NCBI GenBank assembly: GCA_947481985.1
Contig: CANKIK010000113.1
Coordinates: 1 to 15,285 of the forward strand
Reading direction: 5' to 3'
Source: QWOP01 sp003669605
GTDB lineage: Bacteria > Planctomycetota > Planctomycetia > Pirellulales > UBA1268
Length of the DNA stretch: 15,285 bases
The position numbers were made by a program, and so were the translations under genes. Below are positions 5,580 through 12,680 of the stretch, in pieces. Below the pieces are notes generated by a model, which saw nothing but the letters and a program-made list of their open reading frames with translations, was not told the origin of the DNA and made no database searches. How positions within the stretch are numbered: position 1 is the stretch's first letter; every line of letters begins with the position of its first letter.

Positions 5580-6821
5580 ATGCGAGCCTGCCTGCTGGCG
5601 ATTTTATGTCTGCTGACGGGCATCAGCACCTCCCTGCGGGCCTGTGAGCCGGCCGCGACGACGGTAGCCCCAGGGCCGGTGTTCGATCTCGATCGGTTGT
5701 CGCGCGCACCGGCGACGTTTCCCGCTGATTCGTTCCAGCCCGGACCGGAGGGGAGCGAGCGGATCCGACCGCTCTTCTTCCAGGGCCCAGACTGGCAGGG
5801 AAAGCCGACGCAGATCTTCGCCTGGTACGGGGCACCAGAAAGGCAGACCGAGGCAAAACTCCCCGCGATGGTGCTGATCCATGGCGGCGGGGGAACGGCG
5901 TTTGATCGCTGGGTGAAGATCTGGAACGACCGGGGGTATGCGGCGATCGCCATCGATCTGTGCGGCTGCGTGCCGAAGGGAACATACGGCAACTGGCAGC
6001 GGCACCAGCTCGGTGGACCGCCGGGATGGGACGCGAGCTTTGACCAGATCGATCAACCTCCAGAGGACCAATGGCCGTTCCAGGCGGTGTCGGCAGTGGT
6101 CCTGGCACACTCCCTGGTGCGCTCGTTCCCAGAGGTCGATGCCGAGCGTGTCGGCGTCACCGGCATCTCATGGGGAGGGTATCTGACGGGCATCGTGGCG
6201 GGAGTCGATCCCCGCTTCCGCTTCGCCGTGCCGGTTTACGGATGCGGATTCCTCCAAGACAACTCCGCCTGGCTGCCACAGTTTGAGCGGATCGGCAGTC
6301 AGAAGGCAGCGCAGTGGACAGCTTGGTGGGATCCGAAAGCCTGGCTGCCCCGGGCGGAAATGCCGATCCTGTGGCTCAACGGCACCAACGATTTCGCCTA
6401 TCCCCCCGATTCCTGGCAGAAGTCGTACCGGCTGCCGCCAGGGCCGCGGACAGTCTCGATGCCGGTGCGGATGCCCCACGGACATGGCCCAGCAGGGGAA
6501 AACCCAGCCGAGATCCACGCCTTTGCCGACAGTTTCTCTTTTGGCGCCAAGCCGCTTGCCAGGGTGACCGGGCAGGGACGCGACGGGAGTCGGGCGTGGG
6601 TCACGTTCGAGGCATCGCGGCCGATCCGCACTGCGGAACTGAACTTCACAACAGCCGGCGGGAAGTGGCAGGATCGGCTCTGGGAGACTCTCCCGGCGGA
6701 GTTTGAACACGCCGCCGGCCGGGCCACCGCCGAAATCCCTGCCGGGGCAACAGCCTGGTATCTCCATCTGGTTGATGATGCAGGGCTCGCCGTCAGTTCG
6801 GAGCATGGCGTGGCCGAGTGA
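5580..6821 (+). CDS. Secreted alpha/beta-hydrolase, acetylxylan-esterase/dienelactone-hydrolase-like (413 aa)
   Basis: A signal peptide covers about residues 1-21 (MRACLLAILCLLTGISTSLRA), followed by Cys22; LRAC is only a weak lipobox, so it could be free or a lipoprotein. The hydrolase domain has the oxyanion-loop motif VLIHGGGGTAF (98-108) and the nucleophile S197 in GISWGG. The acid is probably D271 (NGTNDFAYPP), and the base H300 or H302 (RMPHGHGPA). Residues about 320-410 form an added beta-sandwich-like tail (ARVTGQGRDGSRAWVTFEAS). It probably de-esterifies a polysaccharide or similar ester outside the cytoplasm. The ATG at 5580 has AGGA eight bases upstream. It lies alone on the plus strand, divergent from the GYF_2 gene. 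The exact substrate is not evident. Confidence 0.85.
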   Translation: MRACLLAILCLLTGISTSLRACEPAATTVAPGPVFDLDRLSRAPATFPADSFQPGPEGSERIRPLFFQGPDWQGKPTQIFAWYGAPERQTEAKLPAMVLIHGGGGTAFDRWVKIWNDRGYAAIAIDLCGCVPKGTYGNWQRHQLGGPPGWDASFDQIDQPPEDQWPFQAVSAVVLAHSLVRSFPEVDAERVGVTGISWGGYLTGIVAGVDPRFRFAVPVYGCGFLQDNSAWLPQFERIGSQKAAQWTAWWDPKAWLPRAEMPILWLNGTNDFAYPPDSWQKSYRLPPGPRTVSMPVRMPHGHGPAGENPAEIHAFADSFSFGAKPLARVTGQGRDGSRAWVTFEASRPIRTAELNFTTAGGKWQDRLWETLPAEFEHAAGRATAEIPAGATAWYLHLVDDAGLAVSSEHGVAE

Positions 6822-6895
6822 CTGGCCATCCAGCCGCCCATCGGCAGGCGGGGCCTGACGGAGTTGACCCATCCATCAGTCTGTCGCGCCGCTTC

Positions 6896-6943
6896 CTGCC
6901 AGACCTCCACGCTGCCAGACCTCCACGCTGCCAAACCTCCACG
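6896..6943. repeat. Three tandem copies of a 16-bp unit
   Basis: CTGCCAGACCTCCACG occurs at 6896-6911 and 6912-6927, and with one change (CTGCCAAACCTCCACG) at 6928-6943. The array ends one base before the stop codon of the minus-strand CHAD gene (6945-6947). Because 16 is not a multiple of three it cannot encode a repeated peptide in one frame. It is intergenic, between two converging genes. Confidence 0.8.
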
Positions 6944-6944
6944 C

Positions 6945-7880
6945 TCAAGGGTGGCTGCGGGGCCGCGCGAGCAGCAGGAACTCACCCAACCAGATCGAGG
7001 CGCGGAGATTCTTCAGAGCCACCCGCGCCAATGCCGACTCCCGCCGTGATAAGGCGGCGAGCGCCCCTTGCTGCGGGGCATCTCCAGCCCGCCGCGCCAT
7101 CCGCTGGAAACGGTTCCCGGCATGGACGAGGTCGACGACTTCACCGGCTTGATCCTGAAACCGGACGAGGCTCCTGAGCCGGAGAATCACCGGACTTGTC
7201 ACCCCGAGGATCTCGATCGCGTACCGAGTCTGCTTGGCGAGGATCCGCAACGCGTGGAGAGCCTCCGGGGCAGGTGGCCCCTCCGCCACCGCGCGGAGAA
7301 ACGCCCCCTCGGTCGCCGCCAACCGCCGGGCGGCGAATGTGCCAAACGGCTCCTCCGCCCGTCGCCCGCTGATCGCGGCAATCAGGCGCCGCACGCGGCG
7401 TTGCCACCGCACGCCAGACAACTGCCGCCGGGCCCGACGGATCGGCTTCCGCGCCGCCTCCTGCATCGGGGTTAGCATCGCGAGCACAGAACTGCTGCCA
7501 CGAGCGCCTTCCTTGGCACGCCGTCGCGTTGTCGCTGCCGGTCCACAACTGCCACCCAAGGCCTGGGCTCCAACCCGCTCCACCAAGAGATCGAGATCGC
7601 GGGCTTCCCCGGCCACGCGCCGCAGCGTCTTGAGCTGCTTTGCGAACCAGCGGCGTTTCTTCTCCGGGAGAAGTTTGCCAAACGTATCGAGCGCCGCTGT
7701 GCACCGCCTGGTCGCCACGCGGAGGGCATGGATCGGCTGGTGATCGTCCCCGTGAGCCGCTGCGGCACGGAGCATTCGGGGGATGGTCTTGAGCCTCTGG
7801 CGCAGCACCCGTGCCGCCACCCTCCCAGCCGGCTCGCCGGCCTTGGCCTCCACGCGCCATGGTTTCTTGAGGTGAGACAT
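6945..7880 (-). CDS. CHAD-domain protein (311 aa)
   Basis: CHAD domains are histidine- and arginine-rich alpha-helical modules that bind inorganic polyphosphate. Visible hallmarks are IHALRVATRRCTAALDTF (50-67), with H51, R54 and R58-R59; VAGEARDLDLLVERV (89-103); LHALRILAKQTRYAIE (208-223), the second H-x-L-R-x-x-x-K-x-x-R-Y motif; and LVRFQDQAGEVVDLV (238-252). Two helical repeats of about 140 residues make up nearly the entire protein. No CYTH/triphosphatase domain is fused and there is no signal peptide or membrane segment. The ATG at 7880 begins just before the fold (MSHLKKPW); upstream in-frame ATGs (7913, 8015) would add poorly supported sequence, and no strong ribosome site decides. 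The 16-bp tandem repeat abuts the stop. Confidence 0.85.
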   Translation of the reverse strand: MSHLKKPWRVEAKAGEPAGRVAARVLRQRLKTIPRMLRAAAAHGDDHQPIHALRVATRRCTAALDTFGKLLPEKKRRWFAKQLKTLRRVAGEARDLDLLVERVGAQALGGSCGPAATTRRRAKEGARGSSSVLAMLTPMQEAARKPIRRARRQLSGVRWQRRVRRLIAAISGRRAEEPFGTFAARRLAATEGAFLRAVAEGPPAPEALHALRILAKQTRYAIEILGVTSPVILRLRSLVRFQDQAGEVVDLVHAGNRFQRMARRAGDAPQQGALAALSRRESALARVALKNLRASIWLGEFLLLARPRSHP

Positions 7881-8025
7881 CGATCGCCGCGACGGAATCA
7901 ACACCGCGGACATGAGCCGGCAGCAGGCCAGCGCCCAATTACTGGGCACGAGGCGACTTGCCAGACTCTTCGATCCTAGCCCCGTGATTGGCCGCAATCC
8001 ACAGACTGGACCCATCCCCCAGCCT

Positions 8026-8050
8026 TCCCCTCCGTGACCGCGCGAGGGGA
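8026..8050. terminator. 7-bp inverted repeat, weak terminator candidate
   Basis: TCCCCTC and GAGGGGA pair across an 11-base loop, 73 bp past the stop of the 28-aa minus-strand gene and upstream of the CHAD gene. There is no T-tract on the minus strand. It could separate the two transcripts, but the evidence is only the inverted repeat. Confidence 0.22.
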
Positions 8051-8122
8051 GGCGGGGGCAGGAGCGAATACGAACAGCCCAGACGACACCCTTCGGCGTC
8101 TGCCGGACCGCTCAGCCGCAGA

Positions 8123-8209
8123 TCACTTCTTGACGACGGTCTTCGTCTTGTCCTGCTTGGGCTTCTTGTTCTTTTTGTCGTTTTTCTGGCTGTTATTGCC
8201 CTTGCCCAT
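8123..8209 (-). CDS. Lysine-rich small basic protein (28 aa)
   Basis: An ATG at 8209 opens 28 codons starting MGKGNNSQKNDKKNKKPKQD and ending TKTVVKK, then TGA. Twelve of the 28 residues are lysine, and there are no aromatic or acidic clusters apart from two Asp. A near-ideal ribosome site, AAAGGGA, sits a few bases before the ATG. This kind of 'MGKGNNSQKNDKK' peptide is one I associate with planctomycete genomes, where it is often unannotated because of its length. It is AT-richer than its neighbours because of the AAG/AAC/AAA codons. A nucleic-acid- or ribosome-binding role would fit the charge but is only inference. It lies between the TIGR03000 gene and the CHAD gene, all on the minus strand. 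Confidence 0.72.
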   Translation of the reverse strand: MGKGNNSQKNDKKNKKPKQDKTKTVVKK

Positions 8210-8331
8210 GGAAAATCCCTTTCGTGAATAGTTGACGCGGAGTTGCCCCCCGGCCTTCTGCCCCCAAGGCAGCCAACGGGAGGGTTGAGCGTGAGCCTAG
8301 CACTGGAGGCGGAATCGTGAAAAGACGACTC

Positions 8332-8346
8332 TCGGGCTCAGCCCGA
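8332..8346 (-). terminator. Hairpin followed by T-rich run, possible terminator of the TIGR03000 gene
   Basis: TCGGGCT-C-AGCCCGA is a perfect 15-bp palindrome. On the minus strand it is followed about ten bases later by CTTTTC. It lies 123 bp beyond the stop of the gene at 8469-9434 and before the 28-aa gene, so it may end that transcript. The T-run is short and displaced. Confidence 0.35.
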
Positions 8347-8468
8347 CAGGGAATCGGAATCGATTCTGGCCTCGATCACCACGATCCAAGACGTCCGCTG
8401 CGAATTTCCCGCACCATCGCGCCAAATCTATCTTCAGTCTATCTCAAGGGGCGGCCGACAGACTGGTC

Positions 8469-9434
8469 TCAACGCACCGCCACGGTGGTGCTGAGCGCGA
8501 CGCTCTCCATGTCCTCAATACTCTCCATCTCCTCAAGGCCCTCGCGCGCGGCAGGTGCGACGGCCTCCGGGGCGCCTGCCACGACAGCGGCAGGATCGAT
8601 GGCCAGTTCGATGTCTTTGCCACCCACCAGCGTGATCCGCTTGGTCTGCACGATCTCGCGGCCTTCGACAACCATCGCCACCTTCACCTCATACCCCTCC
8701 CAAGACTCGCCGGCACGGAGGGCCGACGTGCTGAACTGGCGGATCGGCCCCGCTTTCGATGTCGACTGGCCCTCGATCCAGACGCGGGCTGACTCGGGAA
8801 CGCGGAGGGTGAGGGCGGTGCTGACCAGCCCTTCCGGCAGGGCCGCTCCAGGGACCGCAGAGGCGTCGAAAGCCACCACATGCCGCTGGCCCGCACTCAC
8901 GGAAACTGTCTTGGTCTGTTCTTCGACCTGACCGTTGCGGGTCACTCGCATGCTGATCGTGTAGTCGTACTGCTGATCGTCGGCGAGACCTGCCGAAACG
9001 AAGTTTCGCACAGCCCCGGCAAGCGCCGTCTCGCGGCCGTTGACCAGCAGCGTCGCATCCTCAGGTACCTCGACGACCAACATCACGCCGTCGGCCGGCA
9101 CACCGACAGCCGCGGTCTTCTTGGCATCGCTGGCCTTGCCGTCGGCGGCCTTGGGGGAGCCGCCACTGGAGCCGCCGCCAGCAGAGCCACCACTGCTGCC
9201 ATGGGAGCCGCCGGAAGAACCTCCGTGCGAGGCATGCCGGCAGCGCCGGCAGCGGTGGTGATGACCGATGCTTCCTCCGGAAGAGCCGCAGGAGTCGCCG
9301 CACGACGGGCAGCACTGCCGGGCGTGATGGTGCCAACCGGCCTCCGCCTCAATCCCCGCAAGCCCCAGCACCACCAAGACCCCAACCACCATCACGCGGG
9401 ACCACACGACACTGGAAGGGGCGGAGGGAAGCAT
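8469..9434 (-). CDS. Secreted planctomycete protein with two TIGR03000-type domains and a Cys/His/Gly/Ser-rich linker (321 aa)
   Basis: The signal peptide is about residues 12-32 (SRVMVVGVLVVLGLAGIEAEA). Next comes a compositionally extreme stretch (33-93) with HHH, CCPSCGDSC, HHHRCRRCRH and then GGSSGG/GGS repeats. A Lys/Ala spacer leads to two beta-rich repeats, about 117-190 (MLVVEVPEDATLLVNGRE ... HVVAFD) and 208-280 (LTLRVPESARVWIEGQ ... DIELAID). Each has the pattern of a 'VPxDAxLxVNG' strand, a 'T...VRxF.S..L' segment and a final strand, which is how the planctomycete TIGR03000 domain reads. The C-terminus is Glu/Ala-rich (EGLEEMESIEDMES). The function of the family is unknown; it is presumably an extracytoplasmic or cell-surface protein. 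The ATG at 9434 is chosen because it sits directly before the signal peptide; the Shine-Dalgarno site is weak. Confidence 0.8.
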   Translation of the reverse strand: MLPSAPSSVVWSRVMVVGVLVVLGLAGIEAEAGWHHHARQCCPSCGDSCGSSGGSIGHHHRCRRCRHASHGGSSGGSHGSSGGSAGGGSSGGSPKAADGKASDAKKTAAVGVPADGVMLVVEVPEDATLLVNGRETALAGAVRNFVSAGLADDQQYDYTISMRVTRNGQVEEQTKTVSVSAGQRHVVAFDASAVPGAALPEGLVSTALTLRVPESARVWIEGQSTSKAGPIRQFSTSALRAGESWEGYEVKVAMVVEGREIVQTKRITLVGGKDIELAIDPAAVVAGAPEAVAPAAREGLEEMESIEDMESVALSTTVAVR

Positions 9435-9507
9435 AACGGGCTCTTTGGAGAAGGGGTCTGGAAGAAGAGGTCGTCGAACGCAGCCTGAAACAGCCCATAA
9501 TGCTAGT

Positions 9508-9522
9508 TTGCCGATCAGGCAA
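9508..9522. promoter_or_regulatory. Short inverted repeat in a divergent promoter region
   Basis: TTGCC-GATCA-GGCAA lies in the 177-bp gap between the minus-strand gene starting at 9434 and the plus-strand gene starting at 9612. On the minus strand it precedes CATTAT, which could be a -10-like box. This is a plausible shared control point, but it is only 5 bp per arm. Confidence 0.25.
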
Positions 9523-9611
9523 CGCAAGCAGTCTAGGCTGACATTACCGCCACCTTTGCAGTCACCGGCAGTAGGATCGTATTTCTCCCATTTACCGAGG
9601 GGACACCGCCC

Positions 9612-9992
9612 ATGGCAGGATCCGACGCGAGCAACGGCCGACCCGACCGGCCTTCCCCGGCTGATTGGCGGAAGTCCGCCGGTCTGCTACCGGCTTGGTT
9701 CACTGAGCGGATGGCTGCCGGCCCCTGCCGTTTCGCCCTCTTATTAGCCACCGGGCAGGTCCTCGTTGTCGATGCCGTCCGCGATCTCCGGCAGAGCACC
9801 GGGGGGCAGGTCTGGCTCGACGTCGAGATCATCGTTCCCTTCAAGAAGGACGGTTTTCCCTGGGGCCACTTCCCCCTTATCAAGCTCTCCGCCGACGAGC
9901 GGGCGATCTGCTCGATCAATGCGGCGCACGTCGTCGCCGCGGTCGAGGTCGACACCTGGGACGTGCCCCCCCTCCAACCGTCGGAGGATTGA
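9612..9992 (+). CDS. Hypothetical protein (126 aa)
   Basis: I do not recognise the family. After a polar N-terminus (1-24), residues about 39-57 (CRFALLLATGQVLVVDAVRD) form a strand-turn-strand. The middle is QVWLDVEIIVPFKKDGFPWG, and the rest is a beta/alpha segment (AHVVAAVEVDTWDVPPLQP). It has no signal peptide; the hydrophobic parts look like buried strands and not a membrane span. The ATG at 9612 has GAGGGG ten bases or so upstream. The stop at 9990-9992 is one base before the ATG of the glycosidase-like gene at 9994, whose ribosome site lies inside this gene. Translational coupling is therefore expected, but why a cytoplasmic protein would precede a secreted one is unclear. Confidence 0.68.
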   Translation: MAGSDASNGRPDRPSPADWRKSAGLLPAWFTERMAAGPCRFALLLATGQVLVVDAVRDLRQSTGGQVWLDVEIIVPFKKDGFPWGHFPLIKLSADERAICSINAAHVVAAVEVDTWDVPPLQPSED

Positions 9993-9993
9993 C

Positions 9994-11778
9994 ATGCCGC
10001 TGCCGACCAGAGCCGATCGGACGCTGACGGCATTCGAGCAGCCTGCAACGCACACACTTCGCGGAACAACTTGGATGATCCGAAAGTTTCTCCTGGCGAC
10101 GATCGCGCTTGCATCCATCCTCGCCTGCACCGCAGCCATCCGGGGCGACCAACCACCAAGCGGTGCCGGATCGGCGTGGGCCGAGATTCGCATCGTCGAT
10201 GCCACCACCGGTCGCGGCGTCCCCAGCGTCGAATTGGAAACAGTCAACGGGCTGCGGTTTGTCAGCGACAATCTTGGTCGTGTCGCCTTTTTGGAACCGG
10301 GTCTGATGGACCGCGAAGTCTATTTCCAGATCCGCAGTCACGGGTTCCTTCTCCCCGCCGACGGCTTTGGTTTCCGCGGCCGGAAGATCGTGCCGCGCGC
10401 GGGGAGTACGACGACGATCGACCTCCCACGGATCAACCTCGCCGAGCGGGTCTGCCGGCTCACCGGCGAAGGACGCCTCCGCGACAGCATCCTGCTGGGC
10501 CTGGTGCCTGCCGCCGCCGCTCCACTGCCCGGCGGCGTTGCCGGTCAAGACTCGGTGCAGGCAACCGTGTACCGCGGTCGGATCCACTGGTTCTGGGGCG
10601 ACACCCAACGGATGTCCTATCCACTGGGGTTGTTCCGCACCGCCGGTGCCACCACGCCGCTCCCCACCCCCGCGGCCATCGATCCGGCCGCCGGCATCCC
10701 CTACGACTATTTCCTCGATCCCCCCACCGCAGCCGAACCCGTCGGCTTTGTCCGCGCGATGATGCCGTTGCCCGAGCGGCCGGACGGGGTGATCTGGATC
10801 GACGGCGTCTGCACGGTGGCCGATGGAGCGGGAGCTGATGGAGATCAGGCACAGCGCGGCGACAATCCCCACCGACGGATGGTCGCCCACTACTCGCGGC
10901 GCCGGGGGCTTGCCGAGCAACTCGAACAAGGGATCGCCGTCTGGGACGACGCCAGCGCCACATTCACCGTCGCCGCACAGCGGCCCCTCGAGGAATCCTG
11001 GCGGCTGCCGACCACGCACCCGATTGACTGGCAATCAGAAGGACGCACCTGGCTGCTGTTCGGGGCCCCCACCCCCAACGTCCGGGTACCAGCCACGTTT
11101 GCCGCCGTCTGCGACCCCACCTGCTACGAATCTTTTACTTGTGCCGATGCCGCCAACCCGTCGCACCCGCTTTGCGACAGTCAGGGGCGGCCCCAGTGGC
11201 GCTGGCAGCGCGACCTGCCGCCGACTGGATCGCGCGACGAGAAGCGGTGGATCGATGCCGGGCTCCTCGAAGCCCGTTGGGCGCGGTTCTGCCCAGCCCG
11301 TGCCGTCGCGGACCAGGGCCCCGACGATCCGGATTCCAGGCGCACAGTCCCACCAGACGCACTCCCCGCCTCCCCGTCACCGATGAGGGATGGAGAGCGT
11401 CACTCCGTGGGCCCTGTCACGCTCCACAGTGGCACCGTCCGCTGGAACGCGCATCGACAGGCATGGATCCTCATCGCCGGCGAAGTCGGCGGCAGATCAC
11501 AGCTTGGCGAAGTGTGGTACGCCGAATCCGCCTCGCCCACTGGGCCGTTTTCGGTGGCGGTGCGGATCGTGACCCACGACAGGCAAAGTTTCTACAACGT
11601 CTGCCACCACCCGTTTTTCGACGGCGACGGCGGCCAGACGATTCACTTCGAGGGGACGTTTACCAGGGAGTTTTCCGGCAACCCCCAGGCCGTGCCGCGG
11701 GCCGATTACAACCAAGTCCTCTACCGCCTTGACCTCGACTCCGCCGGGCTGCTCCCCGCCCGGCGCCAAGGTGGCTGA
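9994..11778 (+). CDS. Secreted glycoside-hydrolase-like beta-propeller protein with N-terminal carboxypeptidase-regulatory-like domain (594 aa)
   Basis: The ATG at 9994 has a perfect GGAGG six bases away and is coupled to the preceding stop. A second ATG at 10075 begins an ideal signal peptide (MIRKFLLATIALASILACTA), giving 567 aa; either start is possible. After export, residues 63-145 (AEIRIVDATTGRGVPSVELE, ending STTTIDLPRI) look like a carboxypeptidase-regulatory-like beta-sandwich. Residues about 187-585 look like a five-bladed propeller of the GH43/GH117 or DUF4185 type: GRIHWFWGDTQRM (195-207), GVIWIDGVC (265-273), GRTWLLFGAP (350-359), VWYAESASPTGPF (507-519), and the blade-closing LYRLDLD (576-582). 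The segment 367-395 contains several cysteines (CDPTCYESFTC). Carbohydrate hydrolysis is inferred from fold resemblance; catalytic acids were not pinned down. Confidence 0.7.
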   Translation: MPLPTRADRTLTAFEQPATHTLRGTTWMIRKFLLATIALASILACTAAIRGDQPPSGAGSAWAEIRIVDATTGRGVPSVELETVNGLRFVSDNLGRVAFLEPGLMDREVYFQIRSHGFLLPADGFGFRGRKIVPRAGSTTTIDLPRINLAERVCRLTGEGRLRDSILLGLVPAAAAPLPGGVAGQDSVQATVYRGRIHWFWGDTQRMSYPLGLFRTAGATTPLPTPAAIDPAAGIPYDYFLDPPTAAEPVGFVRAMMPLPERPDGVIWIDGVCTVADGAGADGDQAQRGDNPHRRMVAHYSRRRGLAEQLEQGIAVWDDASATFTVAAQRPLEESWRLPTTHPIDWQSEGRTWLLFGAPTPNVRVPATFAAVCDPTCYESFTCADAANPSHPLCDSQGRPQWRWQRDLPPTGSRDEKRWIDAGLLEARWARFCPARAVADQGPDDPDSRRTVPPDALPASPSPMRDGERHSVGPVTLHSGTVRWNAHRQAWILIAGEVGGRSQLGEVWYAESASPTGPFSVAVRIVTHDRQSFYNVCHHPFFDGDGGQTIHFEGTFTREFSGNPQAVPRADYNQVLYRLDLDSAGLLPARRQGG

Positions 11779-11807
11779 TCTCCCGCCTCGCCTTCAGCCC
11801 TCGGCAT

Positions 11808-12398
11808 TCAGCCCTGCCGGTGCGTCGGTTGGCCGTCGCTGTGCCGCGGCAAGGGTTCGATCCGCGCGGTGGGATGCTCGGAGAGCAGCTTGGCGTAGAT
11901 CGGCACTGTGCGGAGCATGTCGCGGAAGTGCCTCTGGCCGGTCATCTGCAGGATCTCGCCATGCGCTTCTTGGGCGACGCGGAGCGGCATGTCGACGGTC
12001 TCGTCGCGGTGCGCATCGCCCGGCGGCGGGGAGGGAGTAGCCCGGCGGCCGAGCCAGCCGAAGAATCCCCCCGCCTTGCCACCGTCGCCTTGCTGACTGG
12101 CAAACATCTGCTCCGCCACGGGGTCGAAGTGCATTCGGAAGACGACGATGTCGTTGCCTGGCTTGCCGGTGTGAGGGCAGGTGCCGGCTATCGGCAACTC
12201 ACGCGTGCGCAGCATCCGCTTGATGGCGTGGATGGGGTCTTCGTCGGCAGCGCCATGCCCTGGCGCAGATTTGTTGCCACGCGGTGCGACGCGGTCAGCA
12301 GGTGGGATCGTGATCCTCCGTCCGCAGCCGCAGGCGACCACGGAGCCAGGTTCGATCGCATAGACAACGCCACAGACGCATTTGGCGCTCAGCGGCAT
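11808..12398 (-). CDS. Zinc-ribbon-like hypothetical protein (196 aa)
   Basis: The N-terminus (MPLSAKCVCGVVYAIEPGSV, then VACGCGRRITIP) has paired cysteines C7, C9, C23 and C25, a likely zinc ribbon. A second conserved-looking patch is IAGTCPHTGKPGNDIVVFRM (70-89). A Gly-rich linker (about 105-130) precedes a C-terminal helical region (VDMPLRVAQEAHGEILQMTG). There is no signal peptide or TM segment. The ATG at 12398 has AGGGGG about six bases upstream. It is convergent with the glycosidase-like gene (29-bp gap) and divergent from the DUF1549 gene. The metal-binding head suggests nucleic-acid or protein contact, but the rest gives no function. Confidence 0.68.
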   Translation of the reverse strand: MPLSAKCVCGVVYAIEPGSVVACGCGRRITIPPADRVAPRGNKSAPGHGAADEDPIHAIKRMLRTRELPIAGTCPHTGKPGNDIVVFRMHFDPVAEQMFASQQGDGGKAGGFFGWLGRRATPSPPPGDAHRDETVDMPLRVAQEAHGEILQMTGQRHFRDMLRTVPIYAKLLSEHPTARIEPLPRHSDGQPTHRQG

Positions 12399-12680
12399 GG
12401 ATCACCCCCTTGCGCTCTTTCGTAAAGAAGCGCCTTGAGCAGGAAGCCCCCGTCCCGAACCGTGGCCATCATCTGCCCGCTTTCCCCCCCGGGTAGTCTG
12501 GGCAACCACGCGAGTGATTTTACCCCCCTTCACAGTGGCCTGGCAACATTCTCCCCCTCAGGAAGAGGGAAATGGACGATGGAAGACTCGCCGGAACACT
12601 CTTGGGGGGAGCCACAATGGACCCTCAGGCTGCGAAAAGGTAGGATTTCCAAGGGGATACGATCCGCAAGGGAGACCGAG

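Noticed and set aside
6834..6851. Possible hairpin CCGCC...GGCGG after the esterase stop
   Set aside because: Five-base stem in GC-rich DNA with no T-tract; expected by chance.
9916..11034. 372-codon minus-strand ORF opposite the glycosidase-like gene
   Set aside because: Shadow ORF: no domain, composition dominated by Gly/Arg/Asp, and the opposite strand has a coherent secreted protein.
11793..11815. TTCAGCCCT repeated twice, 14 bp apart, between converging genes
   Set aside because: Only nine bases and simple in composition; not enough to call a functional repeat.
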